This document shows positions 54,881 through 62,022 of a stretch of 64,000 bases of DNA, in pieces. Origin of the DNA: Bradyrhizobium sp. CB2312 (GTDB taxonomy: Bacteria; Pseudomonadota; Alphaproteobacteria; Rhizobiales; Xanthobacteraceae); NCBI RefSeq assembly GCF_029714425.1, contig NZ_CP121668.1:5043501-5107500 (forward strand), given 5' to 3'. A program made the translations under genes and the position numbers. The notes beneath the pieces were generated by a model that saw nothing but the letters and a program-made list of their open reading frames with translations, was not told where the DNA came from and searched no databases. Position 1 is the stretch's first letter; each line of letters begins with the position of its first letter.

Positions 54881-55936
54881 TTACGAACATGCGTTCCATC
54901 GATCCATGTATTCCCTGGCGAGACCCTTGGCTTTCAGCCCTGCTCTGGCGTCTGTGAGGTCAGCGCGGCGGCGCTCTCCGATGCCTGCTTCTCTGGCCTT
55001 GGCGTTCCAATCCTCTGTCATCAGTCCTGCCTCGCCTGCTTCCTGGAGCAGGAGGAGCATGGTGCGCTGGTTGGGGGTGAGCTTGGGCTGACGGCCTTGG
55101 CTGGCCTGGACCTCGTCCGTGGGCTCGATGATGTTGACTGTGATGGCGTCGCCGTCCTCGTCCAAGCCGAACTCATGCACTTTCGACTTGAAGGAAAACA
55201 GCGGGCCTTCCGGAGCGTCGTTGGCCTTGGTGATGCTTGCGGTCTTGATTTCATCGCCATTGATCGTCACCAGCATGTCGACGTCGCCCACAATGGCGCT
55301 GCTGCCTCTGGGACCTCGGTCCGCTTCTTTGCCGGTATGGCCGATCAGAGCAACGTGAGGCCCGCCCGTGACGTTCTTGATGCGCTGGAGGTTTGCGAAG
55401 ATTGCGCCCTGGTCCTTCGCCTGGTTTTCGTCTCCGCCGCCGGCCGCAATGAGCTTGGCCCATGTATCGAAGATGATCACGCCGGCGTCTGAGGCGTTAT
55501 CGTAGTCGGGCCCATAAAACTCCGCCTCAACGTCCGCGATGGTGTCTAGAACCTTCCGGACCGAGTCCGGCCGGACCAGATCAAGAACCGCGGGAACGAC
55601 AGCGATCGGCAGCCTCTCGAGGCCCTTGGTTTTTGCGATCGCAAGCAAGCGCCGCCGGACAAGGTCCGCTCGCTCCAGGGCGAAGTAAATCACCCCGGTT
55701 TGATGCTTGTTACGGTGGCCGAACCAATCGGAGCCGCTGGCGATGGCGACAGCGGCATCCGCAAGTAGGGCAGACTTCAGGCTTCCAGGCGGACCAACCC
55801 AGGCCGACGTCTCATCATAGGCGAATATGCCCTTGATGATGTGCGACTTGGCGGCCTCTGTTGGGCAGCGGATGTTGCCAAACAACTCAAACCCGAACCC
55901 CTTCGGGCGTACCTGCGCAATGTCGGGGGTTCTCAT
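54881..55936 (-). CDS. RepA-like hexameric helicase (AAA_25)
   Basis: 351 residues from ATG 55,936, which overlaps the preceding gene by 4 nt. Walker A GPPGSLKSALLAD near 45-57, Walker B VIIFDTWAKLIAA near 145, and IGHTGKEADRGPRGSSAI near 197 with the conserved His-Thr-Gly and Ser. The C-terminal 80 residues contain a winged-helix-like end (NQRTMLLLLQEAGEAGLMTE). This is the RepA/DnaB-like primosomal helicase class that drives replication of plasmids, phages and satellites. It lies against the iteron-like array, which supports a replication role. Confidence 0.8.
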   Translation of the reverse strand: MRTPDIAQVRPKGFGFELFGNIRCPTEAAKSHIIKGIFAYDETSAWVGPPGSLKSALLADAAVAIASGSDWFGHRNKHQTGVIYFALERADLVRRRLLAIAKTKGLERLPIAVVPAVLDLVRPDSVRKVLDTIADVEAEFYGPDYDNASDAGVIIFDTWAKLIAAGGGDENQAKDQGAIFANLQRIKNVTGGPHVALIGHTGKEADRGPRGSSAIVGDVDMLVTINGDEIKTASITKANDAPEGPLFSFKSKVHEFGLDEDGDAITVNIIEPTDEVQASQGRQPKLTPNQRTMLLLLQEAGEAGLMTEDWNAKAREAGIGERRRADLTDARAGLKAKGLAREYMDRWNACS

Positions 55937-56157
55937 TCGCACCTCATCAGCTCGGGATAGACGAGGTCGAGCGCCCCCATTTCCTCGAGGCGCGCGTCGA
56001 CCTCGCGAGAGGAGAGGGTGCCTTTCTGCAAGCTGACACCGAGTATTTTTGCCTCGCTCTCCAACCATCGGGCGCGCGTGCACATGAAGCGCAGGCCGGC
56101 GAGCTGAAGTTGCTTGCGGATGTTCGGATCCGAGACCATGAGGATGTGCCTATCCAT
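55933..56157 (-). CDS. Small helical protein, 74 aa
   Basis: Start at 56,157 (or 56,163 with two extra residues): MDRHILMVSDPNIRKQLQLA, GLRFMCTRARWLESEAKILG and a C-terminal acidic region (VDARLEEMGALDLVYPELMR). All-helical, no signal. Sits between the nuclease and helicase genes with overlaps at both ends, so a replication-module accessory protein is likely. Confidence 0.55.
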   Translation of the reverse strand: MDRHILMVSDPNIRKQLQLAGLRFMCTRARWLESEAKILGVSLQKGTLSSREVDARLEEMGALDLVYPELMRCE

Positions 56158-56476
56158 GGCCACCCGCCTTGGCCGCGATCTCTGCTGCCAATTTGAGGGG
56201 GATCACTACCAACGGCTCCTTACGGTCCGCCCTCACGATCAGAAGATCGCGGGCCTCGAGCCACTTATAGAGCTCGCGGAAGCCATCGGCTCGGCATTTC
56301 ACTTCCGCCACGCGATCGATGCCGATAACAGGAACGGTGACGTCGCCGAGATAGGAGCCGCCGGCGGAGCCACTGAGCGGCACGCGTTCAGCGGCAAAGC
56401 CGCGGTCCTGTAGGAATTTGACGATCGCGCGCTCAGCACGATTGCCTTTATCCCGAGATTTCCGGCCGCCCTTCAT
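56150..56476 (-). CDS. PDDEXK-type nuclease (VRR-NUC/resolvase-like)
   Basis: 108 residues. Starts MKGGRKSRDKGNRAERAIVK with the first helix acid (GNRAERAIV Glu), then DVTVPVIGIDRVAEVKCRAD: Asp plus Glu-x-Lys of the PD-(D/E)xK centre. The short LxGSAGGSYLGDV strand precedes the Asp. It probably cleaves branched or recombining DNA of the element (Holliday-junction-resolvase-like). It overlaps the next gene and starts at the base where the TSCPD gene ends. Confidence 0.75.
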   Translation of the reverse strand: MKGGRKSRDKGNRAERAIVKFLQDRGFAAERVPLSGSAGGSYLGDVTVPVIGIDRVAEVKCRADGFRELYKWLEARDLLIVRADRKEPLVVIPLKLAAEIAAKAGGHG

Positions 56477-56787
56477 CAGAGCACCTCCGGCGGACTGATG
56501 CGATCAAGCGCGGCGCCGATCGGGGACGAAGCGATCCCAAACCGGTCTCTCTTGACGCTGTGAGCGAGTTGCCGAAGCGACACCCCGTACTGCAAAGCCA
56601 GGCTCGCGATGATCGCCGCATCGGACATCAACACGTCGAGCATTGAATTCGACCGATCGGCATTCAGGAATATCTCGCCGACTTCGCCTGTGGGCCTATA
56701 GCCAACTGTCAAAGTAACGCGGATGCCGTCCCGCTCGAATTCCTGCGTTTCATTTTGCCGGCGGTTAGGAAGCTGCTCGCGGCTCAT
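56476..56787 (-). CDS. TSCPD-domain protein
   Basis: 103 residues. The block TGEVGEIFLNADRSNSMLDV, LMSDAAIIASLALQYGVSLR, QLAHSV and ASSPIGAALDRI corresponds to the TSCPD domain found at the end of class II ribonucleotide reductases and as free-standing proteins in rhizobia and phages. The partner reductase is absent here, so the role, perhaps nucleotide-pool or replication linked, is unknown. It overlaps its neighbour by 4 nt. Confidence 0.75.
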   Translation of the reverse strand: MSREQLPNRRQNETQEFERDGIRVTLTVGYRPTGEVGEIFLNADRSNSMLDVLMSDAAIIASLALQYGVSLRQLAHSVKRDRFGIASSPIGAALDRISPPEVL

Positions 56788-56969
56788 GCCACCCCCTTGG
56801 GATTAGAGGGCACCAGAGACGCCACGAACCCGGCGGTCTTACAGGACTCAATGGTGCGCGCGGCTTCGCGGAATTGCTGGGCAAGCTCTTCCTGCTCTCC
56901 ACGGGCATAGTGCGTGACGGCATGATCTCGGATGCAATCGATTTGCTGCTTTAGGGCTTTGACGTGCAT
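56784..56969 (-). CDS. Small helical protein, 61 aa
   Basis: MHVKALKQQIDCIRDHAVTH then EQEELAQQFREAARTIESCK, ending in an apolar tail (AGFVASLVPSNPKGVA). Probably a single long helix or coiled coil. Overlaps the TSCPD gene by 4 nt and shares a base with the upstream gene; part of the tightly coupled replication operon. Confidence 0.5.
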   Translation of the reverse strand: MHVKALKQQIDCIRDHAVTHYARGEQEELAQQFREAARTIESCKTAGFVASLVPSNPKGVA

Positions 56970-57154
56970 TACCGCGCCTCCCCAAAAGCGAGCTCGGCAA
57001 CCGTGACAGCAGTGCTCGCGGGGAGGGAGAAGATCTCCGCGAGGTATTGAACCCGGACGGCTTCAAGGCGTATATGTTCGGAAGTGTTCGCCAGAACAGT
57101 ATTCCGAAGGTCGGTCCCCGCCACAGGGCCGGCCTTCTTCGTTTTCTGCGTCAT
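56969..57154 (-). CDS. Small hypothetical protein, 61 aa
   Basis: MTQKTKKAGPVAGTDLRNTV then SEHIRLEAVRVQYLAEIFSL, ending VTVAELAFGEAR. Shares single bases with both neighbouring genes, so it is clearly part of the leftward operon. Not recognised. Confidence 0.5.
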   Translation of the reverse strand: MTQKTKKAGPVAGTDLRNTVLANTSEHIRLEAVRVQYLAEIFSLPASTAVTVAELAFGEAR

Positions 57155-57354
57155 TAGGCGGCGACCTCCAGTCCGAGCTGCTTTCGCAAAGCAGCGGTTG
57201 GTACCTTCAGAAGCCGACCCACCTTGATGGTGGGAATGTCGCCGCGCTTGGCCGCGTCATAGCTGCCGTTTCTGCTCAGTCCGTAACAGATCCTACCAAC
57301 GTCCGGCACGTCGGCCGTCGGCGAGGAAAGCAGCTCCTGTAGTTCCTTGTTCAT
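57154..57354 (-). CDS. HTH excisionase/AlpA-like regulator, 66 aa
   Basis: Domain of about 45 residues, DVGRICYGLSRNGSYDAAKR then GDIPTIKVGRLLKVPTAALR, with the winged-helix/MerR-like pattern of excisionases: a helix, then G-DIPTIKVGR and the strand LLKVP. In satellites and prophages such proteins drive excision and activate the replication genes, and this is the first gene of that leftward operon. The opposite gene across the operator region is the RHH regulator and integrase unit. Confidence 0.7.
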   Translation of the reverse strand: MNKELQELLSSPTADVPDVGRICYGLSRNGSYDAAKRGDIPTIKVGRLLKVPTAALRKQLGLEVAA

Positions 57355-57377
57355 CGGGGTGGCCTCTGCTAGATTTA

Positions 57378-57461
57378 ATGCACTTGCAAATCAGTGCCGT
57401 AAATCAAAATAGGCCAGGGTGCCCCCTTGTCAACCTTAAATGCACGTGATATCCAGTGCAT
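57378..57461. promoter_or_regulatory. Two operator-like dyads between divergent regulators
   Basis: ATGCAC-N10-GTGC at 57,378-57,397 and ATGCAC-N10-GTGCAT at 57,440-57,461, with the same half-sites, the same 10-bp spacing and centres 62 bp apart (about six helical turns). They lie in the 133-bp region between the leftward HTH gene and the rightward RHH gene, where a decision switch would be expected. Confidence 0.65.
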
Positions 57462-57487
57462 AAAGGTACGGGAAAGGACGGCTCAGG

Positions 57488-57817
57488 ATGACAGCCAAAA
57501 AATCTAAGCCAAGGGGAAGGCCGGCTCTGGCTCCTGCGGAGAAAAAGCGCCGCAACTTCACTTTCCGCGGCACCGACGAACTGCATGATCACATCTCAAA
57601 AGCGGCGGCGGAAAGCGGCCGGTCAATCAGTGAGGAGATTGAGTGGCGACTGGGGCAGTCCTTTTTCATGAAGGATGCTGTCCGGTGGGCAGTGGAGGCA
57701 ACCGTGGCGAAGACATTTGCGTACGTCGATGAGCAGCGCGCAAAAGAGCGGGCTCAAGGGAATTCCGAAAGGCCCTTCCTCGATATCGTGCAGGGCATCA
57801 TGGGGGACGAGCAATGA
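57488..57817 (+). CDS. Arc/RHH-type regulator, 109 aa
   Basis: Basic N-terminus (MTAKKSKPRGRPALAPAEKK) followed by an RHH fold: strand RNFTFRGTD, helix ELHDHISKAAAESGRS, then ISEEIEWRLGQSFF. The C-terminal half is helical (EATVAKTFAYVDEQRAKERA) and may give oligomerisation. It overlaps the integrase start by 4 nt and faces two operator dyads, so it is the likely repressor of the element. Confidence 0.75.
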   Translation: MTAKKSKPRGRPALAPAEKKRRNFTFRGTDELHDHISKAAAESGRSISEEIEWRLGQSFFMKDAVRWAVEATVAKTFAYVDEQRAKERAQGNSERPFLDIVQGIMGDEQ

Positions 57818-58977
57818 AGGGCTGTATCCGCGAACGTTCACCCGGCCATTGGGCCATCATCCTGGACCAGCGCGATCCCGCAACCGGCAAGCGCAAGCGC
57901 AAATGGCACAGCTTCAAGGGCACCAAGCGGGCGGCGCAGCTCGAGTGTGCCAGGCTCATCAACGAAATGGCTGATGGCGGCTATGTCGAGCCGTCCAAGC
58001 TCACGCTTACGCAGTTCCTTGATCGTTGGCTGAAGCACATCAAGCCGAACGTTTCTCCCCGTACTCACGAACGCTATGAGCAGATTGCGACCAAGAATAT
58101 TGCACCGCTGCTTGGTGCCAAGATCCTTTCCAAGCTTCAGCCGATCGAGATCAGCGAGGCCTATGGCAAGGCTCTGGAGAATGGCCGGCGGGACGGGAAG
58201 GGCGGCTTGTCACCGCGGACCGTGCACCACATGCACCGCGTATTGTTCTCTGCCCTCGGGCAGGCCGAGCGCTGGCGCCTAATCGGCCGTAACCCTGCCG
58301 CGCTGCTCGAAAAGCGCGACCGGCCCAAGATTGAGCGTAAGCCAGTCCGCACCATCGACGCCCACGCGACTGCTGCGGCCTTCGATGCCGCACGCGAACG
58401 TCGGCTTTTCATTCCTTTGATCTTGGCGACGCTCTGCGGTCTCCGTCGTGGCGAGATCACAGCGCTGCGCTGGCGATCGGTGGACCTGGATAACGGTCAG
58501 TTGGCCGTCGTAGCCAGCACGGAACAGACGGACGCCGGGACGGTTCGCGAGAAGGAAGCCAAGAGCGGCCGTGCGCGCACTATCGCAATGCCTGCCATGG
58601 CGATTGAGGAGCTGCGTCGTTGGCGCGTCGCCCAGGCTGAGGAACTGCTTCGTCTTGGTGTACGCGGCGACGATGACCGGCATGTTGTGACCCAGACGGA
58701 CGGTTCGCCGCTTCAGCCTCGCAGCCTGACACACGCAGTTTCCGAGTTCCTGAAGGAATGGCGCGTGACGCTGCACGGTCTGCGCCACAGCCACGCCAGC
58801 CACATGCTGGCTTCGAACATCCATCCCAAGATTGTGCAGGAACGGCTGGGCCATTCCTCAATCGCGATCACGATGGACATCTACAGCCACCTGATGCCGA
58901 ATATGCAGGGGGAGGCCGCCGCGGCAGTTGATCAGTCTTTACGTGCTGCTCTGGCTAATCGTTCTAATGACGATTAA
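57814..58977 (+). CDS. Tyrosine-family integrase
   Basis: 387 residues. N-terminal AP2-like arm-binding region (GHWAIILDQRDPATGKRKRK), SAM-like core-binding domain (LTLTQFLDRWLKHIKPNVSP), and catalytic domain with Arg in LCGLRRGEITAL near 214, Lys in REKEAKSGRARTI near 248, HGLRHSHAS near 328, LGHSS near 350 and the nucleophile Tyr in MDIYSHLMP near 364. All residues are intact. It lies about 380 bp inside the right junction and is coupled to the RHH regulator. Confidence 0.92.
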   Translation: MKGCIRERSPGHWAIILDQRDPATGKRKRKWHSFKGTKRAAQLECARLINEMADGGYVEPSKLTLTQFLDRWLKHIKPNVSPRTHERYEQIATKNIAPLLGAKILSKLQPIEISEAYGKALENGRRDGKGGLSPRTVHHMHRVLFSALGQAERWRLIGRNPAALLEKRDRPKIERKPVRTIDAHATAAAFDAARERRLFIPLILATLCGLRRGEITALRWRSVDLDNGQLAVVASTEQTDAGTVREKEAKSGRARTIAMPAMAIEELRRWRVAQAEELLRLGVRGDDDRHVVTQTDGSPLQPRSLTHAVSEFLKEWRVTLHGLRHSHASHMLASNIHPKIVQERLGHSSIAITMDIYSHLMPNMQGEAAAAVDQSLRAALANRSNDD

Positions 58978-59003
58978 TCGCGAAGCTGCCAGCACCGGCT
59001 GCC

Positions 59004-59180
59004 TTACCGATCCTGTCGGCGGGCTGCGATCTCAACGCGCAGGGAAGCGCTTTCCAGCAGGTTGCGGTGCAGTTCGTTTACGACGCCGCCGTGCTTGGCC
59101 CGGAGCTCCAGTCGCTCTTCACGGGCTTTGCAGCTTTCTTCCATTGCGAGTTTGGCTCGGGCAAGCAGCGCGTCAGTCAT
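59004..59180 (-). CDS. Small hypothetical protein, 58 aa
   Basis: Start at 59,180 gives MTDALLARAKLAMEESCKAR then EERLELRAKHGGVVNELHRN and ESASLRVEIAARRQDR, a charged helical peptide. Proteins of this sequence type are frequent as small hypotheticals in bradyrhizobia. A longer in-frame version exists but has an unconvincing N-terminus. It runs against the integrase and partly fills the DNA before attR. Confidence 0.45.
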   Translation of the reverse strand: MTDALLARAKLAMEESCKAREERLELRAKHGGVVNELHRNLLESASLRVEIAARRQDR

Positions 59181-59280
59181 GACTGTATAAGACGACAGGA
59201 TCAACGGAGTTGCATTCACACAGGTTGAGGCGTTGACCTGAATGCCGGTCTCGCAATAAACAAGCGCACCGACGACGTTG

Positions 59281-59298
59281 GGTAGCAAAGCGGTAGCA
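59281..59298 (+). repeat. Paired GGTAGCAA motif near attR
   Basis: GGTAGCAA at 59,281-59,288 and GGTAGCA at 59,292-59,298, 11 bp apart, 54 bp inside the right repeat. It matches the pair near attL in sequence, orientation and the flanking GTTG. Confidence 0.5.
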
Positions 59299-59351
59299 GA
59301 GGACACGAAATGTTCTCTGCGAACTGACGAAAAACTCAGCAATTTCAAGTC

Positions 59352-59392
59352 TTGGAAGGGTGGCCGAGTGGTTTAAGGCACCGGTCTTGAAA
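59352..59392 (+). other. attR repeat within tRNA-Ser
   Basis: The right copy of the 41-bp direct repeat. It is part of an intact tRNA gene, ending at the anticodon loop. The 5' half therefore comes with the element while the 3' half is chromosomal. Confidence 0.9.
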
Positions 59393-59443
59393 ACCGGCGT
59401 GCCCGCAAGGGTACCGTGGGTTCGAATCCCACCCCTTCCGCCA
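59354..59443 (+). tRNA. tRNA-Ser (anticodon UGA)
   Basis: 90 nt including an encoded CCA. Acceptor arm GGAAGGG/CCCTTCC; anticodon stem CCGGT/ACCGG with loop CTTGAAA (anticodon TGA); long variable arm GTGCCCGCAAGGGTAC typical of serine tRNAs; T-loop GGTTCGAATCC. It reads UCN codons. The gene was used as the integration site of the element, and now has element DNA as its upstream region. Confidence 0.95.
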
Positions 59444-59733
59444 GTCAAGGCTAAAAACCCAATATTTTCAATATTTGTCGGTTTTAACTCACCAAACGCG
59501 ACTAACCAGTCGATGAAAAGTTGTGACTGTTCTCCCCGCCCAGTGGGCGCGAATTTAAGGCGAGAACGGGCCAATCGCGGGCAGCCCGTTGCTCTCCCCA
59601 TCTACGCATTCCCTTCGCAGGATAGGCTGGCAGCATATTGCCGCTTTCTTCGAGCGGTCGGTGTAAAGTTCGAAGAAAGCGGCGCCGGACAGGCCGGGGC
59701 TTTTCGCCGACAATAACGCGCGGCTTTTTAGAG
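59444..59733. other. 290-bp gap with a 14-bp inverted repeat
   Basis: GCCGCTTTCTTCGA (59,640-59,653) is perfectly complementary to TCGAAGAAAGCGGC (59,670-59,683) around a 16-nt spacer. An AT-rich segment with AATATTTTCAATATT follows the tRNA. No gene is supported. Confidence 0.5.
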
Positions 59734-60081
59734 TTACCTTGGCTCCCGCCACGTTGCCGGTTCGCAGGGAGGTTGTTTGTACGGACCTCCGGCATACTGG
59801 CCCTCGTCTGGAGCCCGGACGCAGTGAACGACGCGGGAGGGATCGATGACTGCGCCGTTACTGTCGCGCCAACCTCGGTTTAAACCTGCACCCAGGGTTG
59901 CCGGTTCGCAGGGAGGTTGATTGTACGGACCTCCGGCATACTGGCCAACGTCTGGAGCCCGGATGCAGTGAACGACGCGGGATTCGTGGATGACTACGCC
60001 GTTTTTGTCTACCCAATCTGCCATGGCCGGAGTAGCGAGCATGGTTGCGGCGATCAATCCTACCGAAACATATTTGCTCAT
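59734..60081 (-). CDS. Secreted protein of two tandem repeats
   Basis: 115 residues. Signal peptide MSKYVSVGLIAATMLATPAM, then two copies of a unit of about 45 residues: W(V/R)D(K/S)NG(V/A)VI.xSRVVHCxRAP followed by DxGQYAGGPYxQPPCEPAT. Each unit has two cysteines (VVHC and PPCEP), so four Cys in all, likely paired. The DNA repeats are almost identical over about 95 bp, so the duplication is recent. Function unknown. Confidence 0.65.
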   Translation of the reverse strand: MSKYVSVGLIAATMLATPAMADWVDKNGVVIHESRVVHCIRAPDVGQYAGGPYNQPPCEPATLGAGLNRGWRDSNGAVIDPSRVVHCVRAPDEGQYAGGPYKQPPCEPATWREPR

Positions 60082-60208
60082 TTGCGCATCTCCATGGTTG
60101 TCAACTGATTGAAATGCAATTTATTTCTAGCGACGACGCGCTTCATCAAGTGTTGATCTACATCAAGCTCGTTTCCAAACACGGCGGCGGATGACCGCTC
60201 TGGGTCTT

Positions 60209-61856
60209 GGTTGTGTGCAAACGGATAGGTCGGACGCGGCGTGGTCGCCAATCATTGCAGGCGGCCGGTGCTGGCGCATCGGATCGTCCAATGACCGGCC
60301 AAAGTGGGTATCGCGACGGGGTATTGCGGTTTTGGACGCGCTTTCCGGCCTTCAGGCGGCGCGGATGGCTGCAATCAGGCGCGGTTTGCCGACGATGTTC
60401 ATCACCCGTGTGAGGTTATAGGCGAGAACATGCAGCGCCATCTCAGCGGCGACATTCCGTAGGCGCTTCATCAGGAAGTGGGTCGCACCCATACGGGCTT
60501 TGATCGTGCCGAAGGGATGCTCGACTGTCTCACGTCGCGTCCGCATGGCGTCAGGATTGGAATCGAGCCGTCGCTGGACCTCCTCGACCACATGCTCATG
60601 CTCCCAGCGCGTGATCCGGCGCTCCTTGGACGGCGTACATTGGCTCTTGATCGCGCAGCCTTGGCATGCCGCCGTCGACCAGTAACGGCGCAGCGTCATT
60701 CCATGCTCGATGTTGGTGAAGTGATAGGGCAGCAGCTGGCCCGATGGGCAGCGGTAGACATCCTCATCAGGCAGGTAGGCGAAGTCCTGTTTGCCGAACC
60801 GGCCCTCCGCCTTGGCGTTCGACGTCATGGGCTTGGGCAAGGTGACTGCAACGCCAGCCTCTTCGCAGGCCAATATCTCCTCTCCGTCGAAGTAGCCACG
60901 ATCGGCGACCGCATCGAGTTTGTCCACTGCGAGCACTTCTTTGGCCTGCTTCGACATCCGAGCAAGCTGCCCACGGTCGTTGCCGACGTTTATGACCTCG
61001 TGCGTCACAATCAGATGGTGTTCGGTGTCCACCGCGACCTGGACGTTGTAGCCGACGACACCCGATCCGCGTCCGCTGGTGGCCATCGAACGGGCATCCG
61101 GATCGGTCAGCGATATCTGTTGATCCGGCGTGTTGCGCATCTGCGCATCAAGCACTTCCAGGCGGCTCATCTCCTGCTTCAGCCGAGCGATCTTTTCCTT
61201 GATCCTCGTCGTCTTGATGCTGATCGCTTCCGATGGCTCCTGCCGATCGGCGCTATCGAGTTGACGCAGATATCGACCGACGCTTTCCTCGATCTGCGCC
61301 ATCCGCCTTGCCATCTTGGCATGCGTGAAGTTGCGGTCGCGGTTGTTCACCGCCTTGAACTTGCTGCCGTCGATTGCGACGCTTGCGGTCTGCAACAGGC
61401 CCATTTGCCGGCATAGTGCAACGAACTTCGCGCAAACCTTCCGGATCGCCGCGCCGTTATCCTTCCGGAAATCGGCGATCGTCTTGTGATCGGGAGCCAG
61501 GCGCCCAATCAGCCACATTACCTCGACATTGCGGCACGTCTCACGTTCCAGGCGGCGACTGGATTGCAGCCGATTGAGATAACCGTAGATGTAAAGCTTC
61601 AGAAGGACTGCCGGATGATAGGAGGGCCGGCCCGTCTCCTTGGCGATCACACGCTCAAACCCCATTCCATGCAGGTCGAGCGCCTCGACGAACACATCGA
61701 TCACGTGGACCGCGTTGTCCTCGCCTACCCAATCCTCCAGACATTCCGGCAAGAGCGTCAGCTGGGATCTGTCCGCGCCTTCAACGAAGCGTCCCATCCG
61801 TATCCCCCATCAGGAAACGGAAGAATCCTAGCCGACTCGTGACTTTTCACACAGCC
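60209..61856 (-). mobile_element. IS1182-family insertion sequence
   Basis: About 1.65 kb. Terminal inverted repeats are visible: left GGTTGTGTGCAAACGGAT starting at 60,209 and, read inward from the right end at 61,856, GGCTGTGTGAAAAGTCACG, sharing about 11 of the first 13 bases. The left IR is more diverged. A clean target duplication was not found (GGGTC occurs on both sides but not at identical positions). It carries one transposase gene. Confidence 0.8.
60352..61797 (-). CDS. IS1182-family transposase
   Basis: 481 residues, apparently full length. N-terminal part DFRKDNG..., then the DDE acids: ASVAIDGSKFKAVNNRDRNF near 140 (Asp), GNDRGQLARMSKQAKEVLAV then VADRGYFDGEEIL near 305 (Asp), and RRETVEHPFGTIKARMG near 440 (Glu). 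The Cys-rich insertion (CQGCAIKSQCTPSKERRITR) is usual for this family. No frameshift is seen, so the copy may be active. Confidence 0.93.
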   Translation of the reverse strand: MGRFVEGADRSQLTLLPECLEDWVGEDNAVHVIDVFVEALDLHGMGFERVIAKETGRPSYHPAVLLKLYIYGYLNRLQSSRRLERETCRNVEVMWLIGRLAPDHKTIADFRKDNGAAIRKVCAKFVALCRQMGLLQTASVAIDGSKFKAVNNRDRNFTHAKMARRMAQIEESVGRYLRQLDSADRQEPSEAISIKTTRIKEKIARLKQEMSRLEVLDAQMRNTPDQQISLTDPDARSMATSGRGSGVVGYNVQVAVDTEHHLIVTHEVINVGNDRGQLARMSKQAKEVLAVDKLDAVADRGYFDGEEILACEEAGVAVTLPKPMTSNAKAEGRFGKQDFAYLPDEDVYRCPSGQLLPYHFTNIEHGMTLRRYWSTAACQGCAIKSQCTPSKERRITRWEHEHVVEEVQRRLDSNPDAMRTRRETVEHPFGTIKARMGATHFLMKRLRNVAAEMALHVLAYNLTRVMNIVGKPRLIAAIRAA

Positions 61857-61860
61857 AGGG

Positions 61861-62022
61861 TCATAAGCCGCCGATGATCGACCGAACTGGCAGCTTCCGC
61901 TTGATAACCGAAAGGTCGAGAGTAGCTAGGTTCACGTAGGCGGTCTTCAGCGCATCGACTGCGCTGGCGTATGCTGCACCGGCGGCGACTCGCTGGGTCA
62001 TCAGTTGTGACAGTATGCTCAT
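61861..62022 (-). CDS. Small protein, 53 aa, next to the IS
   Basis: AGGAGAG lies about ten bases before the start at 62,022. The product (MSILSQLMTQRVAAGAAYAS, then AVDALKTAYVNLATLDLSVI, ending RSIIGGL) is helical. Its stop codon lies only 5 bp outside the right end of the IS, so the original gene may have been longer and cut by the insertion. No relative is recognised. Confidence 0.5.
   Translation of the reverse strand: MSILSQLMTQRVAAGAAYASAVDALKTAYVNLATLDLSVIKRKLPVRSIIGGL

Larger units (their letters stand above)
45143..59392. mobile_element. Integrated 14.2-kb phage-satellite-like element
   Basis: Bounded by a 41-bp direct repeat (45,143-45,183 and 59,352-59,392) that ends in the anticodon loop of tRNA-Ser(UGA). 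It carries a tyrosine integrase near the right end, a divergent RHH/HTH control region, a replication block with a RepA-like helicase, a DUF5681 protein and large terminase, one tail-collar protein, small secreted proteins and a three-gene cargo cassette. No portal, capsid, tail-tube, tape-measure or baseplate gene is present, and size and content resemble capsid-less phage satellites. It could also be a decayed prophage. Confidence 0.8.
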
